Assembly (NCBI GenBank): GCA_023248745.1 | Contig: JAHFDZ010000004.1 | Location: 1 to 35,181 of the forward strand | DNA from: Myxococcales bacterium | Lineage (GTDB): Bacteria > Myxococcota_A > Polyangia > Polyangiales > Polyangiaceae | Length of the DNA: 35,181 bases | Direction: 5' to 3' | In this document: positions 1 to 9,182 of the stretch, one piece after another | Layout: each line of letters opens with the position of its first letter | Position numbering within the stretch: the first letter of the stretch is position 1 | Notes under the pieces: model-generated | The model's input: only the letters and a program-made list of their open reading frames with translations | Told to the model about the DNA's origin: nothing | The model's database searches: none | Program-made: the position numbers and the translations under genes

Positions 1-26
1 CGAACACGAAACGATACGAGACTCAT
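1..26 (-). CDS. possible start of the next minus-strand gene (cut by the window edge)
   Basis: An ATG at 26 on the minus strand opens a frame (M-S-L-V-S-F-R-V) that runs off the window. It lies 37 bases after the stop of the DUF58 gene. In many genomes a DUF58 gene is followed by a membrane-anchored von Willebrand (BatA-like) protein with a hydrophobic N-terminus, which would suit this position. No clear Shine-Dalgarno sequence is visible, and eight residues cannot identify a family. Confidence 0.25.
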
Positions 27-63
27 GGGCTGATCGTATATCGGCTCCGACAGGTGAGGAAAG

Positions 64-969
64 CTATCGTGGAGAGTCGCCGCGCACGACGCGCAAAAGA
101 GCAGTCGCCGGCGCCTCGTTCGTTTTGAGTGAAACGTAGCGCGCACCAAACCGCTCGAGTTCTCGCTTCAGGCGATCCTCACTCGCTTGAAACAACTGAA
201 GATACGAATTGCGAACAGACTCTGCTTGAGCTTCGACGATGTGATCGCCTTCGAGCGAAACAAACCGTTGTGCGTTCGAAAATGGAAAATCGACTTCATC
301 AGGATCGAGGACGCGAATCGCAACGAGACTGCGTCGCGAGCCCGTGAGCATCGCCAGCACGCGAAGCTGCTCGTCGGTCACGTCGAAAAAATCACTAAAC
401 AAGAGGCTCATCGCACCACGCCGTGCAGTACGCGCAACGTGTTCGATCTCCCGCGTAAAAAGCTGACCCTCGCTAAGGGCATCGGCGTCGGGTTCGAAGG
501 ATTCGAGCATCGTCACAATTCGCTCGAACTGAAGACGCCCACTTCGCGGAAGCAAATGGGCCTGATTCGAGGGAGGCCCGAGCAACGACAACGCGACGGG
601 ATCAGCCGCGTTGAGCGCCACTTTGGATACGCCGGCGGCGAGCGCGCTGGCATAGGCGTACTTTGACGCAAGCGCTCGGCTGCCTCGATAGCGCATGGAG
701 GCCGTAGCATCGACCAGGAGAAACACGTTGCGATCGGTCTCGGTCTCGAACTGACGAACGATGGTGCGATCGTAGAGAAGGAGGGAACGTCGATCGAGCC
801 AACGGAGATCGTCGCCAACGGTATATTCGCGAAAGCCACCAAATTCGACGCCCGCACCTCGACGCGTGCTGCGGTGCGACCCTGCATAGAGTCCGTGCGC
901 AAGCTCGCGCGCACGAAGCCGAAGTGGAGACAAGACTCCCCAGTCGATTGTGCGCGGACTGAAACTCAC
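64..969 (-). CDS. DUF58 domain protein (vWA-like, MoxR-associated type)
   Basis: A 301-residue DUF58 protein. The family hallmark is present at about residues 40-75: G-VEF-GGFREY-VGDD-RWLD, followed by a strand ending RQFETE. A degenerate metal-site (MIDAS-like) motif D87-A-T89-A-S91 follows hydrophobic NVFLLV. No signal peptide or membrane segment is seen, so it is probably cytoplasmic. I chose the GTG start at 969 because it overlaps the TGA of the upstream TPR lipoprotein gene as GTGA, a translational-coupling arrangement. An ATG at 1047 would extend the protein but overlap the upstream gene by 82 bases, and the added residues look unlike the family. DUF58 proteins usually sit beside MoxR ATPases and vWA proteins in envelope or metal-insertion systems. 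No MoxR gene is visible here, so the role is open. Confidence 0.88.
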   Translation of the reverse strand: MSFSPRTIDWGVLSPLRLRARELAHGLYAGSHRSTRRGAGVEFGGFREYTVGDDLRWLDRRSLLLYDRTIVRQFETETDRNVFLLVDATASMRYRGSRALASKYAYASALAAGVSKVALNAADPVALSLLGPPSNQAHLLPRSGRLQFERIVTMLESFEPDADALSEGQLFTREIEHVARTARRGAMSLLFSDFFDVTDEQLRVLAMLTGSRRSLVAIRVLDPDEVDFPFSNAQRFVSLEGDHIVEAQAESVRNSYLQLFQASEDRLKRELERFGARYVSLKTNEAPATALLRVVRGDSPR

Positions 970-3170
970 GGCACCGTGATGTCGTTGGGAAGCGCGCCCC
1001 TCGCAATCGATCGGTCTGAAAGCAAGTATTCGCGTGCAAGGCCCCACTCGTTCAGGCTGACGCCCTCGCCACGAACCACTTGCTCGAAGTGCGCGCGCGC
1101 AGCGGCTGCATCTCCGGTAATTTGCAGATCGATGCCGTGGTAGAAGAGCGCTTCGGCGTACTCAACCGGCGTCTTCGCAGCGGTGATCAACGCTTCACTC
1201 GTCGTTTTCCCGAGGCCGAATCGCGCAATTTGTCCTACCCAGCCATGTTGATCCGCTGCGCTCTTCAGCACACGCTCGACGGCGGCGCTTGTTGGTAAAT
1301 TTCGTTGACGTTCAATGAGCCGGCCCCAAAGTGCGTAGTGAGCAGCTTCTGAACCCTCAACGTCCGCCGAGAGCGCACGGGAAATGCCCTCGCGAGCAGC
1401 ATCGATGTCACCCGCCAAGAGTGCGCGGCCTACCACTTCAGCGGTCGTTGCCTCGACGTCTGCGCGATTGCGACCCGCGGCCTCGAATGCACGCCTGTAT
1501 GCGCGCCTTGCCCCCTTGTCTTCGCCGAAGCGAAGTAGCAGTCTCGCGACCAACCGCTCCGCACGCGAAAGGGCATGCCCATCAAGCGAAGTGCGCGCGC
1601 CAAGAGCCGTACGCAGAGCATCAACGTAACGCGTCCTGGCAAGCGCGGCATCTCCGCTCTCGGCAGTCACTTCGGCTGCATAGTAGAAGGCTTCGGCCCT
1701 TGAAATGGGATCTGCAGCGAACGCAGGCGAGCGCGACGCTTGCTGAAAGTGGCCAATCGCCGCGGCTCGTTTACCGTCGCGCCATTCGACACGCGCGAGC
1801 GCAAACAACGATAGCGGTTCGGGCGAAGTTGCGATCGCGGCTTCGAGAAGCGTTCGCGCCTGATCGACGTAGCCATCTCGAAGTTCGATGCCAGCCATCC
1901 ATGCGCGCATGGCTCCTGCACTGGGCACGATGTTTGACGCAGCGCCACGCTTATCGACGATATTGAGCAAGGGCTTCATGGCCGCGAACATGCGTCGGGC
2001 ACGCGCATGACTGTGCTCAGCTTCATTTGAGAGGGCGCGCATGTTGAGACTTGCCGCAAACGAAACGACTTGTGCGGGTGAGTCGGCAGCAATTGCGTCA
2101 CGCAAGATGAACGGTGTCGCATCACCGAGGCCGAATTCCTGAGCGTCGCGAGCGAGCGACAGCGCAACTTGCGGATGCTCAGGCGCGAGGCGATACGCCT
2201 CTTGAATGGCGCGAAACCGCACGAAAGCGTAGAGGTCGCGATCTTCGGGCGCGATGGCTTCAGCTTCTTCTGAATCGGGCGCGGCGAGCGCGCTGAACAC
2301 GCGATAGAGCTGAAACCAAGCCTCAACCGTCGCGGAGCCAGGTCGAGTTGACTCGGCAATTGTGGCAAAACTCGTGTTCAAAATATCGCGCGCGTCGAGC
2401 TTCTGGAGATCGTCAAGAACGTCGTAGGGAGCACCATCAATCGCGTGGAGCGCGAGGAGCCATAAAGGCGCAAAGGCAAGCGCTTGCTGCATCGCAATGC
2501 TCACCTCTTTGGTCGGCACGATGCGCGTTTCGCGAAAACGATCGCGCTGCGTAAGACCCTCACGAAGCCACGCTCGTACGGCCGCAAGCGCTGCTTCGGA
2601 TGTGCGCTTAGATGGATCGAACATGCGCCTTCGGAACGCAACGCGCGCCAAACCTTGGGCGCGATCGATCGGCTCGTTGCTTGCGCCTTCGACTCCTTCG
2701 GCCCACGTCTCGATTGCACTCAGATGCTCTAGGGCGCTTGCGCTGTGTTTCGGCACGCGCGCAAGCAGGCTGTAGAGCGCACCCGCTCGGCCCGTATCGC
2801 CCTGTTGTGCAAGGTGAGCGACAACGGCCGTGTAGGCTGGCTCGGCTGCCTCGCTCAACGGCCATTCGAAATCGCCGGCGCGTGCACTCGCCGACGCACC
2901 TTGCAATTGCAACAACGCGCGATCCATTTTGCGATGCGATGCAGACAGCGAAGCCTCGGTCACTTGGCAACGCACGAGTGCCTTGTAGTGCGCGCTTCGA
3001 TCGGCCTCGGGCGCAAGAAGCGACGGCACCAAGTACTCGCCACAATCTTCGGACGTGGGGACGGGGTACTGCCGGTGTGGCGTAACCACTAATGGCGCAG
3101 GACCGCATGCGACAAGAACGAGGGGCAACGCAAACGATGCCGTGCGCCAACAAGACATACTGAAGAGCAT
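966..3170 (-). CDS. TPR-repeat lipoprotein
   Basis: A 734-residue lipoprotein. The N-terminus MLFSMSCWRTASFALPLVLV is a signal peptide followed by AC at residues 21-22, fitting a lipobox (LVAC), so the mature protein should be lipid-anchored. The rest is Ala/Arg-rich helical sequence with many TPR-like helix pairs, for example A-x-L-Y-S-L-L-A-R-V-P near residue 130 and RAEAFYYAAEVTAESGDAAL in the C-terminal half. No enzymatic motif is seen. An ATG at 3158 (residue 5) is an equally good start because neither has a clear ribosome site. The gene's stop overlaps the start of the DUF58 gene, and it lies 77 bases after tex. Coupling with DUF58 suggests the two work together, perhaps as an envelope scaffold with its partner; that is inference. 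No orthologue is recognised. Confidence 0.85.
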   Translation of the reverse strand: MLFSMSCWRTASFALPLVLVACGPAPLVVTPHRQYPVPTSEDCGEYLVPSLLAPEADRSAHYKALVRCQVTEASLSASHRKMDRALLQLQGASASARAGDFEWPLSEAAEPAYTAVVAHLAQQGDTGRAGALYSLLARVPKHSASALEHLSAIETWAEGVEGASNEPIDRAQGLARVAFRRRMFDPSKRTSEAALAAVRAWLREGLTQRDRFRETRIVPTKEVSIAMQQALAFAPLWLLALHAIDGAPYDVLDDLQKLDARDILNTSFATIAESTRPGSATVEAWFQLYRVFSALAAPDSEEAEAIAPEDRDLYAFVRFRAIQEAYRLAPEHPQVALSLARDAQEFGLGDATPFILRDAIAADSPAQVVSFAASLNMRALSNEAEHSHARARRMFAAMKPLLNIVDKRGAASNIVPSAGAMRAWMAGIELRDGYVDQARTLLEAAIATSPEPLSLFALARVEWRDGKRAAAIGHFQQASRSPAFAADPISRAEAFYYAAEVTAESGDAALARTRYVDALRTALGARTSLDGHALSRAERLVARLLLRFGEDKGARRAYRRAFEAAGRNRADVEATTAEVVGRALLAGDIDAAREGISRALSADVEGSEAAHYALWGRLIERQRNLPTSAAVERVLKSAADQHGWVGQIARFGLGKTTSEALITAAKTPVEYAEALFYHGIDLQITGDAAAARAHFEQVVRGEGVSLNEWGLAREYLLSDRSIARGALPNDITVP

Positions 3171-3217
3171 AACGCGTCTTGCCCCAGATGCGCCCTTTTG
3201 CTTTGGGGATTCGACGT

Positions 3218-3243
3218 AATTCGTGCATGAAAAGTTACGAATT
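3218..3243. repeat. inverted repeat between tex and the TPR lipoprotein gene
   Basis: AATTCGT (3218-3224) and ACGAATT (3237-3243) are perfect 7-base inverted arms around a 12-base spacer in the 77-base gap after the tex stop. The arms are AT-rich compared with the surroundings. There is no U-tract. It could be an operator-like dyad for the TPR/DUF58 pair or a weak terminator for tex. Confidence 0.35.
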
Positions 3244-3247
3244 TACT

Positions 3248-5536
3248 CTACTTACGAAGCAAGCCCGCAAACGGCTTGTTCGAGAAGTTAGGCCCTTGGG
3301 ACGAAGGTTGCCTTTGGCCGCTTGACACGCCTTGGTGCGAGCGCTCGAGTGCAGTCGCGCGCTGAACTTGCGCGGCGTCGGATTTAGCCGACAGCGAGAT
3401 GCGCTTTCGTGCGAGGTCAATCTCTAGGACGCGCACTCGCATCTTATCGCCCACTTTTGCGACCTCGTGCGGATCTTTGACGAACCGATCGGAGAGTTGC
3501 GACAGGTGCACCAGACCGTCCTGATGCACGCCGACGTCGACAAATGCGCCAAATGCTGTTACATTTGTCACGATCCCCTCGAGCATCATCCCAACCTTGA
3601 GATCCTCCATCGTTCGCACGTCATCGCGAAACGCCGGCGGCTCGAACACATCGCGTGGGTCGCGCCCTGGTTTGAGAAGCTCGCGTCGAATGTCTTCGAG
3701 CGTTGGCAGGCCCACGCTCGCGGAAACGTATTTTTGCAAGTTCACGCGGCCAATCAACTCAGTGTTGCCCACTAGCTCAACGACACGCGCTCCGAGGTCT
3801 TTTGCCATTTGCTCTACGAGGCCGTAGCGCTCGGGGTGAACCGCACTGGCATCGAGAGGATTGGCGCTGTCGCGAATGCGTACGAAGCCCGCACATTGCT
3901 CGAACGCTTTGGGGCCGAAGCCGCTCACCGAGAGCAGGTCTTGTCGTGTTTTGAACGCACCGCGTTCGTTTCGATAGGTCACGATACGCTTGGCGATCGT
4001 CTGCGTCAGACCTGCGACGTGCGCAAGAAGTGGCGCGCTTGCCGTGTTGAGCTCAACGCCCACTGCATTCACGCACGACTCGACCACTTCTTCGAGTTTG
4101 CGCTTGAGGAGCGATTGAAAGACGTCGTGCTGGTACTGACCAACGCCAATCGCTTTGGGATCAATTTTGACGAGTTCTGCGAGTGGATCCTGGAGGCGAC
4201 GCGCGATCGAAATTGCTCCGCGCACGGTGAGGTCGAGATCGGGAAATTCGTCGCGCGCAACATCACTTGCAGAATACACAGATGCGCCAGCCTCGCTCAC
4301 GAGAACGGTCATGGTCTGCGCCGTCATGTCGAGCTCTTTCACGACATCACGCGCAAAGTCTGCGGTCTCGCGACCGTGCGTGCCATTGCCCACTGCGATG
4401 GCAAACGGCTCGTGTGTCTTGATCAATTCGGCAACGGTTTTCTTGGCGTGAGCGAGCGCGTGATCGCCTGTCACTAAATTGATCAACGTATGTGTCAAAA
4501 GTTTTCCTGTGTCGTCGACGACAACGCACTTGCATCCGGATCTTTGTCCGGGATCGATGCCGATAACTTTGCGGCGCCCAAGAGGAGCCGCGAGAAGAAG
4601 CTTGCGAAGATTCTCTGCGAAGATTGCGACGGCTTCGCGATCGGCGTTGAGCTTCAGGTCGACCCGAACGTCGTTCTCGATGCTGGGGATGAGCAGCCGC
4701 TCCACCGAATCTTTGGCGGCAAGTCGCAGCTCTCGTGCAAAAGGCGACGCCGGATTCACCTTGGCGAGTCTTTCTGTTCCGGCGACAAGGGCGTCCTTGT
4801 CGACCTCGACTGACGAGCGGAGCACGCCCTCTGCTTCACCACGACGGATGGCTAAGAATCGATGCGAAGGGATGACCTTCGCCTTGCCGCGGAAGTCGTA
4901 ATAGGCCTCGAACTTTGTGGGTTGTTGCGTCTTTTCTGGGACGCGCATGCTCACAACTTCGCCCTCTTCGGTGAAGCGATCGCGAACAAGCGCGCGCACG
5001 TCGGCACGTTCGGCCATCATTTCGGCGACGATGTCGCGAGCACCCGCAAGGGCTACTTTCGTGTCGGCAACTTCCTTACCGATGTCGACGAAAGCGCTCG
5101 CTTCGGAGAGCACGTCGCCAAAAAGCGGCTGCTCAAGGATCCGCAGAGCCAATGGCTCGAGGCCTCTTTCGCGAGCGATCATCGCGCGCGTGCGTCGCTT
5201 TGGCTTGTAGGGCAGATAGAGATCTTCGAGCTCGGCCTTGACCCAGCAGGCTTCGATTCGTTTTCTTAGTTCTGCGGTGAGCTTGCCCTGCTTCTCGATC
5301 TCGCCGAGCACGACGACGCGGCGATCGTGAAGTTCTGTGTAGTAGCCACACTTCTCTTCGATGGCGCGAATCTGAACCTCATCGAGACCGTCGGTTTGTT
5401 CCTTGCGATATCGCGCGATGAAGGGAACGCTTCCACCTTCGGCAAGTAACTTGACGACCGCACGAACGCCCGACAAAGGCAGATTGAGTTCGGCAGCAAC
5501 GCGTGGACACGGGTCGAAGGCAGAAGCGTCAGACAT
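3248..5536 (-). CDS. tex: Tex family RNA-binding transcription accessory protein
   Basis: A 762-residue full-length Tex protein. The N-terminal Tex domain contains the signature SVPFIARYRKEQTDGLDE near residues 36-53 and DLYLPYKPKRRTRA near 105. A YqgF/RNase H-like domain starts near 322 with KVIGIDPGQRSGCK. Helix-hairpin-helix segments follow at about 500-570 (LLSVSGFGPKAFEQCAGF). An S1 RNA-binding domain spans about 645-718 (GIVTNVTAFGAFVDVGVHQD, then GLVHLSQLS). The tail of about 44 residues is Ser/Gln-rich and probably disordered. Tex binds nucleic acid and affects transcription and stress tolerance in several bacteria. It is cytoplasmic. It lies 45 bases downstream of a secreted hydrolase gene and may be read with it. 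The start has only a weak ribosome site but matches the family N-terminus. Confidence 0.97.
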   Translation of the reverse strand: MSDASAFDPCPRVAAELNLPLSGVRAVVKLLAEGGSVPFIARYRKEQTDGLDEVQIRAIEEKCGYYTELHDRRVVVLGEIEKQGKLTAELRKRIEACWVKAELEDLYLPYKPKRRTRAMIARERGLEPLALRILEQPLFGDVLSEASAFVDIGKEVADTKVALAGARDIVAEMMAERADVRALVRDRFTEEGEVVSMRVPEKTQQPTKFEAYYDFRGKAKVIPSHRFLAIRRGEAEGVLRSSVEVDKDALVAGTERLAKVNPASPFARELRLAAKDSVERLLIPSIENDVRVDLKLNADREAVAIFAENLRKLLLAAPLGRRKVIGIDPGQRSGCKCVVVDDTGKLLTHTLINLVTGDHALAHAKKTVAELIKTHEPFAIAVGNGTHGRETADFARDVVKELDMTAQTMTVLVSEAGASVYSASDVARDEFPDLDLTVRGAISIARRLQDPLAELVKIDPKAIGVGQYQHDVFQSLLKRKLEEVVESCVNAVGVELNTASAPLLAHVAGLTQTIAKRIVTYRNERGAFKTRQDLLSVSGFGPKAFEQCAGFVRIRDSANPLDASAVHPERYGLVEQMAKDLGARVVELVGNTELIGRVNLQKYVSASVGLPTLEDIRRELLKPGRDPRDVFEPPAFRDDVRTMEDLKVGMMLEGIVTNVTAFGAFVDVGVHQDGLVHLSQLSDRFVKDPHEVAKVGDKMRVRVLEIDLARKRISLSAKSDAAQVQRATALERSHQGVSSGQRQPSSQGPNFSNKPFAGLLRK

Positions 5537-5581
5537 GCCCTGATGGTTATCGCGGATTACGCCTTGCGTCGCGGATCCAAG

Positions 5582-7000
5582 TTACTGACACGCAGGCAGC
5601 ACGCTTGCAGCACATGTGGGGAGTGTGCTGCCGTCCACTTTCGCGTCGATCCAATCGAGCATCATCTTGCTGTTGCGAGCCACGACGCCAAGATGCTCAG
5701 CTTGTGCGTCCGTGCACAACAACGTGTCGACGCCCTCGGTTTTCAACTTGTCGGCCACGCAGCGAAAGGTGGCCGGTGGAACGACCGTGTCGTTTAGGCC
5801 TTGGATCGCGAGAACGGGCGCGCCACCTTTTGCAGAAGTGAGCACGTTTGCCTTTTGCACGTCGAGATAACTCTTGCCAGGCTCAGCGCACGTTGGCTTG
5901 CCTGCAGCGCAATCGAGCGTCGTTTGCCGAAAGGTGGGGTCGATGAGCGAACCGAAGGTCGGCGCGACCGCAGGAATCGAGAATGGCAGTTGCGCAATGC
6001 ACTGCGACTCGATCAAGTTGGTGACGGCAGCGCGCGACGACGCGGCGAAACCTTCACTCTTGTGAGTCTCGCCGACACGGTTGCCGAAATAGCTATAGAG
6101 GATCAGCGAAGTGAACGCGGCCGGTGCTCCAAGCGACGTTGAGGTGAGCAACGATGTATTTTCGAGACCGCTTACGTCGACCTTCGTTGCCCAGCCGGGC
6201 GCAAATACAACAATTCCAGATACATTTAGGCCCGCGCCATACGTTGGTGCGAGCGATTGCGCAGAGAGTGCCGCGCCACCGCCTTGGCTGTGACCAAACA
6301 CGAAAACACGTGCGGCCTCATTCGCGCCCGTAAACTTTGCGAGCGCACGCGCGGCGTCGAGCATGCCCTGGCCCGCTTCTACGTTGTCGAGATACGCGTG
6401 AATGCCTGGCGTACCGAGTCCCGCGTAGTCAGGAGCGATGACCGCGTAGCCGTGCGCAACAGCCGGGAGCACGAGATAGTCGGACAGTGTTTCGTAACTC
6501 GATGGCGCACAAATATCAGCCACGCCCGTTGTGCCGTGTGCAGCGACAAGCAGCGGTGCATCGACGACACGCGACGCCGTGGGCACGAAAATGCGCGCAG
6601 ACGACAACGTGGGTGAGCCGTCGAATTTTCGGGTTCGAAACGCGACGCGGTAGCTCTTCGCGCCACTGGTCACATCCATGCCAACGCCCGCACTGGTCAC
6701 GCGTGAACGCATCGACGGGCTATCGATATTTGTGTCAGGCGCGCACCGGACGACGTCTCCTCGGCGTGCATCGATGAGCTCGGGCAAATTGGCAGGTGCG
6801 GTGTATGCGTCAGACACCAAGTCGGTACAAACGATCGGCGCTGCGACCCTCGCATCGGTGCCACCGTCGCTCGCGCCTCCCGCCTCGTTGCCACCGCCTG
6901 TGCCCAACGATCCATCAAGCGCTTCATTAACGGGCGAAGGTGTCTGCAAACTTGAGCAAGCGAGGAAGAGCAGTGCGGCAGCGAGCGTTCGAAGGTGCAT
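5582..7000 (-). CDS. secreted alpha/beta-hydrolase lipoprotein (secretory lipase-like)
   Basis: A 472-residue protein with signal peptide and lipobox (LLFLAC, Cys at 15), then a Gly/Ala/Asp-rich linker up to about residue 50. The fold is an alpha/beta hydrolase: oxyanion segment AAHGTTG near 153-159, nucleophile elbow F-G-H-S238-Q-G-G, acid candidate D404 in GLNDTVVPP, and histidine H436 in AEHLG. Several cysteines flank the core and may form disulfides. The arrangement resembles secretory lipases (the PF03583 type) or related large esterases, acting on lipids or other esters outside the inner membrane. The substrate cannot be told from sequence. It is transcribed toward tex, 45 bases away, and diverges from the Lys-rich protein gene across a 136-base gap where I saw no convincing promoter. 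Confidence 0.85.
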   Translation of the reverse strand: MHLRTLAAALLFLACSSLQTPSPVNEALDGSLGTGGGNEAGGASDGGTDARVAAPIVCTDLVSDAYTAPANLPELIDARRGDVVRCAPDTNIDSPSMRSRVTSAGVGMDVTSGAKSYRVAFRTRKFDGSPTLSSARIFVPTASRVVDAPLLVAAHGTTGVADICAPSSYETLSDYLVLPAVAHGYAVIAPDYAGLGTPGIHAYLDNVEAGQGMLDAARALAKFTGANEAARVFVFGHSQGGGAALSAQSLAPTYGAGLNVSGIVVFAPGWATKVDVSGLENTSLLTSTSLGAPAAFTSLILYSYFGNRVGETHKSEGFAASSRAAVTNLIESQCIAQLPFSIPAVAPTFGSLIDPTFRQTTLDCAAGKPTCAEPGKSYLDVQKANVLTSAKGGAPVLAIQGLNDTVVPPATFRCVADKLKTEGVDTLLCTDAQAEHLGVVARNSKMMLDWIDAKVDGSTLPTCAASVLPACQ

Positions 7001-7136
7001 GACGACCGTTCGATACTCGTGCCAACGCCTCCGCGAAAGACCTCTTACGGATTGCGCCGAAGAAAGGAACGAGCCTCACAATAGTGTGTGCAGAAAAGTG
7101 GGCCCGCTATCGCGAATGTGGCCAACTCGCCCTGCC

Positions 7137-8114
7137 ATGAAGAATTTTCTCGCTCTCGCTCTTGCTGCTGCCATCTTCGCTCCAACCGCTGCGAGCGCCG
7201 AAACTGCGGCGTCAACTCGCATCGCAAAGCGTGCACATCACCAAAAGAAAAAGAAGAAGGTCGTCAGCATCTCATTAGTAAAGAAAACTGACGAAGAGAA
7301 AGGCGAACAGAAGGAGAGAGGCGCAAAGAAAAAGAAGAGGGCAACGAGTGAAGCGCTCTTCGTCGCTTCCGAGCCTCGCGTTCCACTCGCCACCGTCACC
7401 CAAGCCAAAGACGGCATGAGCATTCGCTCGGTGGGCCTCAAAGGTTCCACGTGTGGACCATCAAGCAAGTGGGCCAAACGCGGAAGCAAGTGGATTGCGC
7501 TCGATGCCTACGGCCAGCCGATTGGCACCGCACAAGTGAGCGGCTTTGACACGAACGGCGAAACAAAGTGTCGTGAGTTACAATTCGGACGCAAGAGCGG
7601 AAAGCTCGGCGAAGGCATCTACGTTTCGGCCGATTCAAACTGGGCAGCGAGTAAATCGTTCGAGTGGTCACCCGACGACGCCGAAAAGAAGAGCTTCGAC
7701 GCGTTCGTTCAGACCATGGAAACGCATTTCACCAAGGACGGAGCAGACGACGCAAAGGCGCACAGCCGCGCGCTCTTCTTCTCGACAGGCGAAGCCGCAG
7801 CGAAGGACGACAAAGACAAAGCGAGCGAAGGCGTTTCGAAACGCTCGCGTCGCGCTGTCGTGGGCGGCAATCTGCTCATCGTCGCTCGTCTCGATAGCGA
7901 CAAAGTGTGGCGCATTGAGCGGTTGATTCCACCCGGCAAAGAATCGTCAAGCGAGTTTACGCCTGTTGGCGTGCTCGATATGGACAAGGACGGCGACGCC
8001 GAAATTGTGTACCATGCAAGCAATGGCTGGGAAGCCGGCGACGCCGTCATGAGCCAAGCGACGGCAGGCTGGAAAGACGTCGCACTCAGCGCCTGGAGCA
8101 ACCGAAAGCACTAA
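7137..8114 (+). CDS. secreted protein with Lys-rich N-terminal segment and Asp-rich calcium-type loop
   Basis: 325 residues from the ATG at 7137, chosen because it begins a clear signal peptide (MKNFLALALAAAIFAPTAAS-A). The frame is open far upstream, but those residues lack secretion or coding character. Residues about 30-75 are extremely basic (HHQKKKKK, later AKKKKR). After this comes a compact domain without recognised family features. Near residue 281 the D-M-D-K-D-G-D-A-E-I loop has the spacing of FG-GAP/VCBS or EF-hand-like calcium loops. The protein is probably periplasmic or exported. It ends 21 bases before the convergent stop of the TPR/PEGA-like gene. Function is unknown; the poly-Lys stretch could bind an anionic polymer. 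Confidence 0.75.
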   Translation: MKNFLALALAAAIFAPTAASAETAASTRIAKRAHHQKKKKKVVSISLVKKTDEEKGEQKERGAKKKKRATSEALFVASEPRVPLATVTQAKDGMSIRSVGLKGSTCGPSSKWAKRGSKWIALDAYGQPIGTAQVSGFDTNGETKCRELQFGRKSGKLGEGIYVSADSNWAASKSFEWSPDDAEKKSFDAFVQTMETHFTKDGADDAKAHSRALFFSTGEAAAKDDKDKASEGVSKRSRRAVVGGNLLIVARLDSDKVWRIERLIPPGKESSSEFTPVGVLDMDKDGDAEIVYHASNGWEAGDAVMSQATAGWKDVALSAWSNRKH

Positions 8115-8135
8115 AAGTAGTCTTCGAACGAAACG

Positions 8136-9164
8136 CTAGAACTTGAGCGCACACGCGGCGCCGAGTCCCAAGAGGGGCCCACACGAAAACGACGTGCGGG
8201 CCTCTTGCTTTGGGGACGACGAAATGAAGAGGACGGCTGACGTCGCAGCCAATACGCTCGCGGCAACGAACCCAACGGTCGCGATCGCGCGATAGGTCGC
8301 ACCGTCACTGATCAACCGCTTGCAGGCATCAGGGTCTGCGGTGCTTTCCGTACCCAGACACCTCGCGTCGTCGTTATAGCGACTGACCTGGCCTTCGCGC
8401 AGGGCCAGTCCCGCGATTCCAACACCAAGACCTGCTGCCGCGCTTGCCGCCGCCACCCACGCAAGTGTGCGCTGAGGTTCCTTTGGCTTGGGGACGGGCA
8501 AAGGTGGCACCCATTTCACGATGCCTTTCTTGCCGCCATCGTCAACGATCTGAACAACCTTCGCGAGCGTTGGAATTTCAACGCGCGTGGTTGCGCCGTC
8601 TTCGACGCGTACACTTTGGCTCCACGCAACATGGCCAGGCGCGGAGACTTCGATTCTTACGGCGCCTTGGTCCGCAGGAACCGGCGTGCCACTCCAAAGC
8701 ACCTTGCCCACTTCGATTGCGCCTCGGTGAATGGTCATCCCGGAAACGCGGTTCGCATCTGACACGATGATCGCGATGCGCCCGAGCTTTGGCTCCAGAT
8801 CGGTGCGACGTGTGTTGCACACCTTCTGGGCTTCATCGTGGTTGGTGCGCGATGCGAGCGAGCCTGCGCGACCAAAGTAGTACCAAGCGGACGCGAGCCG
8901 ATGGGTCAATTCGTAACACTGGGCGAGATTAAAGGTATTCGCCAAGCTCTCGAGCGCACGCACCGACTCTTCGAGTTTCGGGCACGCGCGGGCGTTGGCT
9001 TCGGGCGTCCCTAACCGAAGGAGTTCGCGCGCTTCTTCGAGTAGTGCCGTTGCCTGGATTGCCGGATCGTTTTCACCACCGGCAGCCGCGTTGTCGCTCG
9101 CCTTCGCGTTTGTGCAAACCGCGAGTGCGATCGCAAGAGCGCGCGCAAAAAGACGACCTGTCAC
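8136..9164 (-). CDS. exported protein with TPR-like and PEGA-like segments and two membrane helices
   Basis: A 342-residue protein in a style common in myxobacteria. A signal peptide (MTGRLFARALAIALAVCTNA) is followed by a TPR-like pair containing FNLAQCYELTHRLASAWYYF. A beta-rich segment then resembles PEGA-type domains (PVPADQGAVRIEVSAPGH). A Pro/Lys linker leads to two hydrophobic helices (about 235-257 and 290-315) around a loop with paired cysteines. It starts at GTG 9164, with GAGAGG placed immediately before it, an unusually short spacing. It lies 18 bases after the small lipoprotein gene, so the two form an operon. Probably an envelope protein. No enzymatic function is evident. Confidence 0.75.
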   Translation of the reverse strand: MTGRLFARALAIALAVCTNAKASDNAAAGGENDPAIQATALLEEARELLRLGTPEANARACPKLEESVRALESLANTFNLAQCYELTHRLASAWYYFGRAGSLASRTNHDEAQKVCNTRRTDLEPKLGRIAIIVSDANRVSGMTIHRGAIEVGKVLWSGTPVPADQGAVRIEVSAPGHVAWSQSVRVEDGATTRVEIPTLAKVVQIVDDGGKKGIVKWVPPLPVPKPKEPQRTLAWVAAASAAAGLGVGIAGLALREGQVSRYNDDARCLGTESTADPDACKRLISDGATYRAIATVGFVAASVLAATSAVLFISSSPKQEARTSFSCGPLLGLGAACALKF

Positions 9165-9182
9165 CCTCTCAGCATATCGAAT

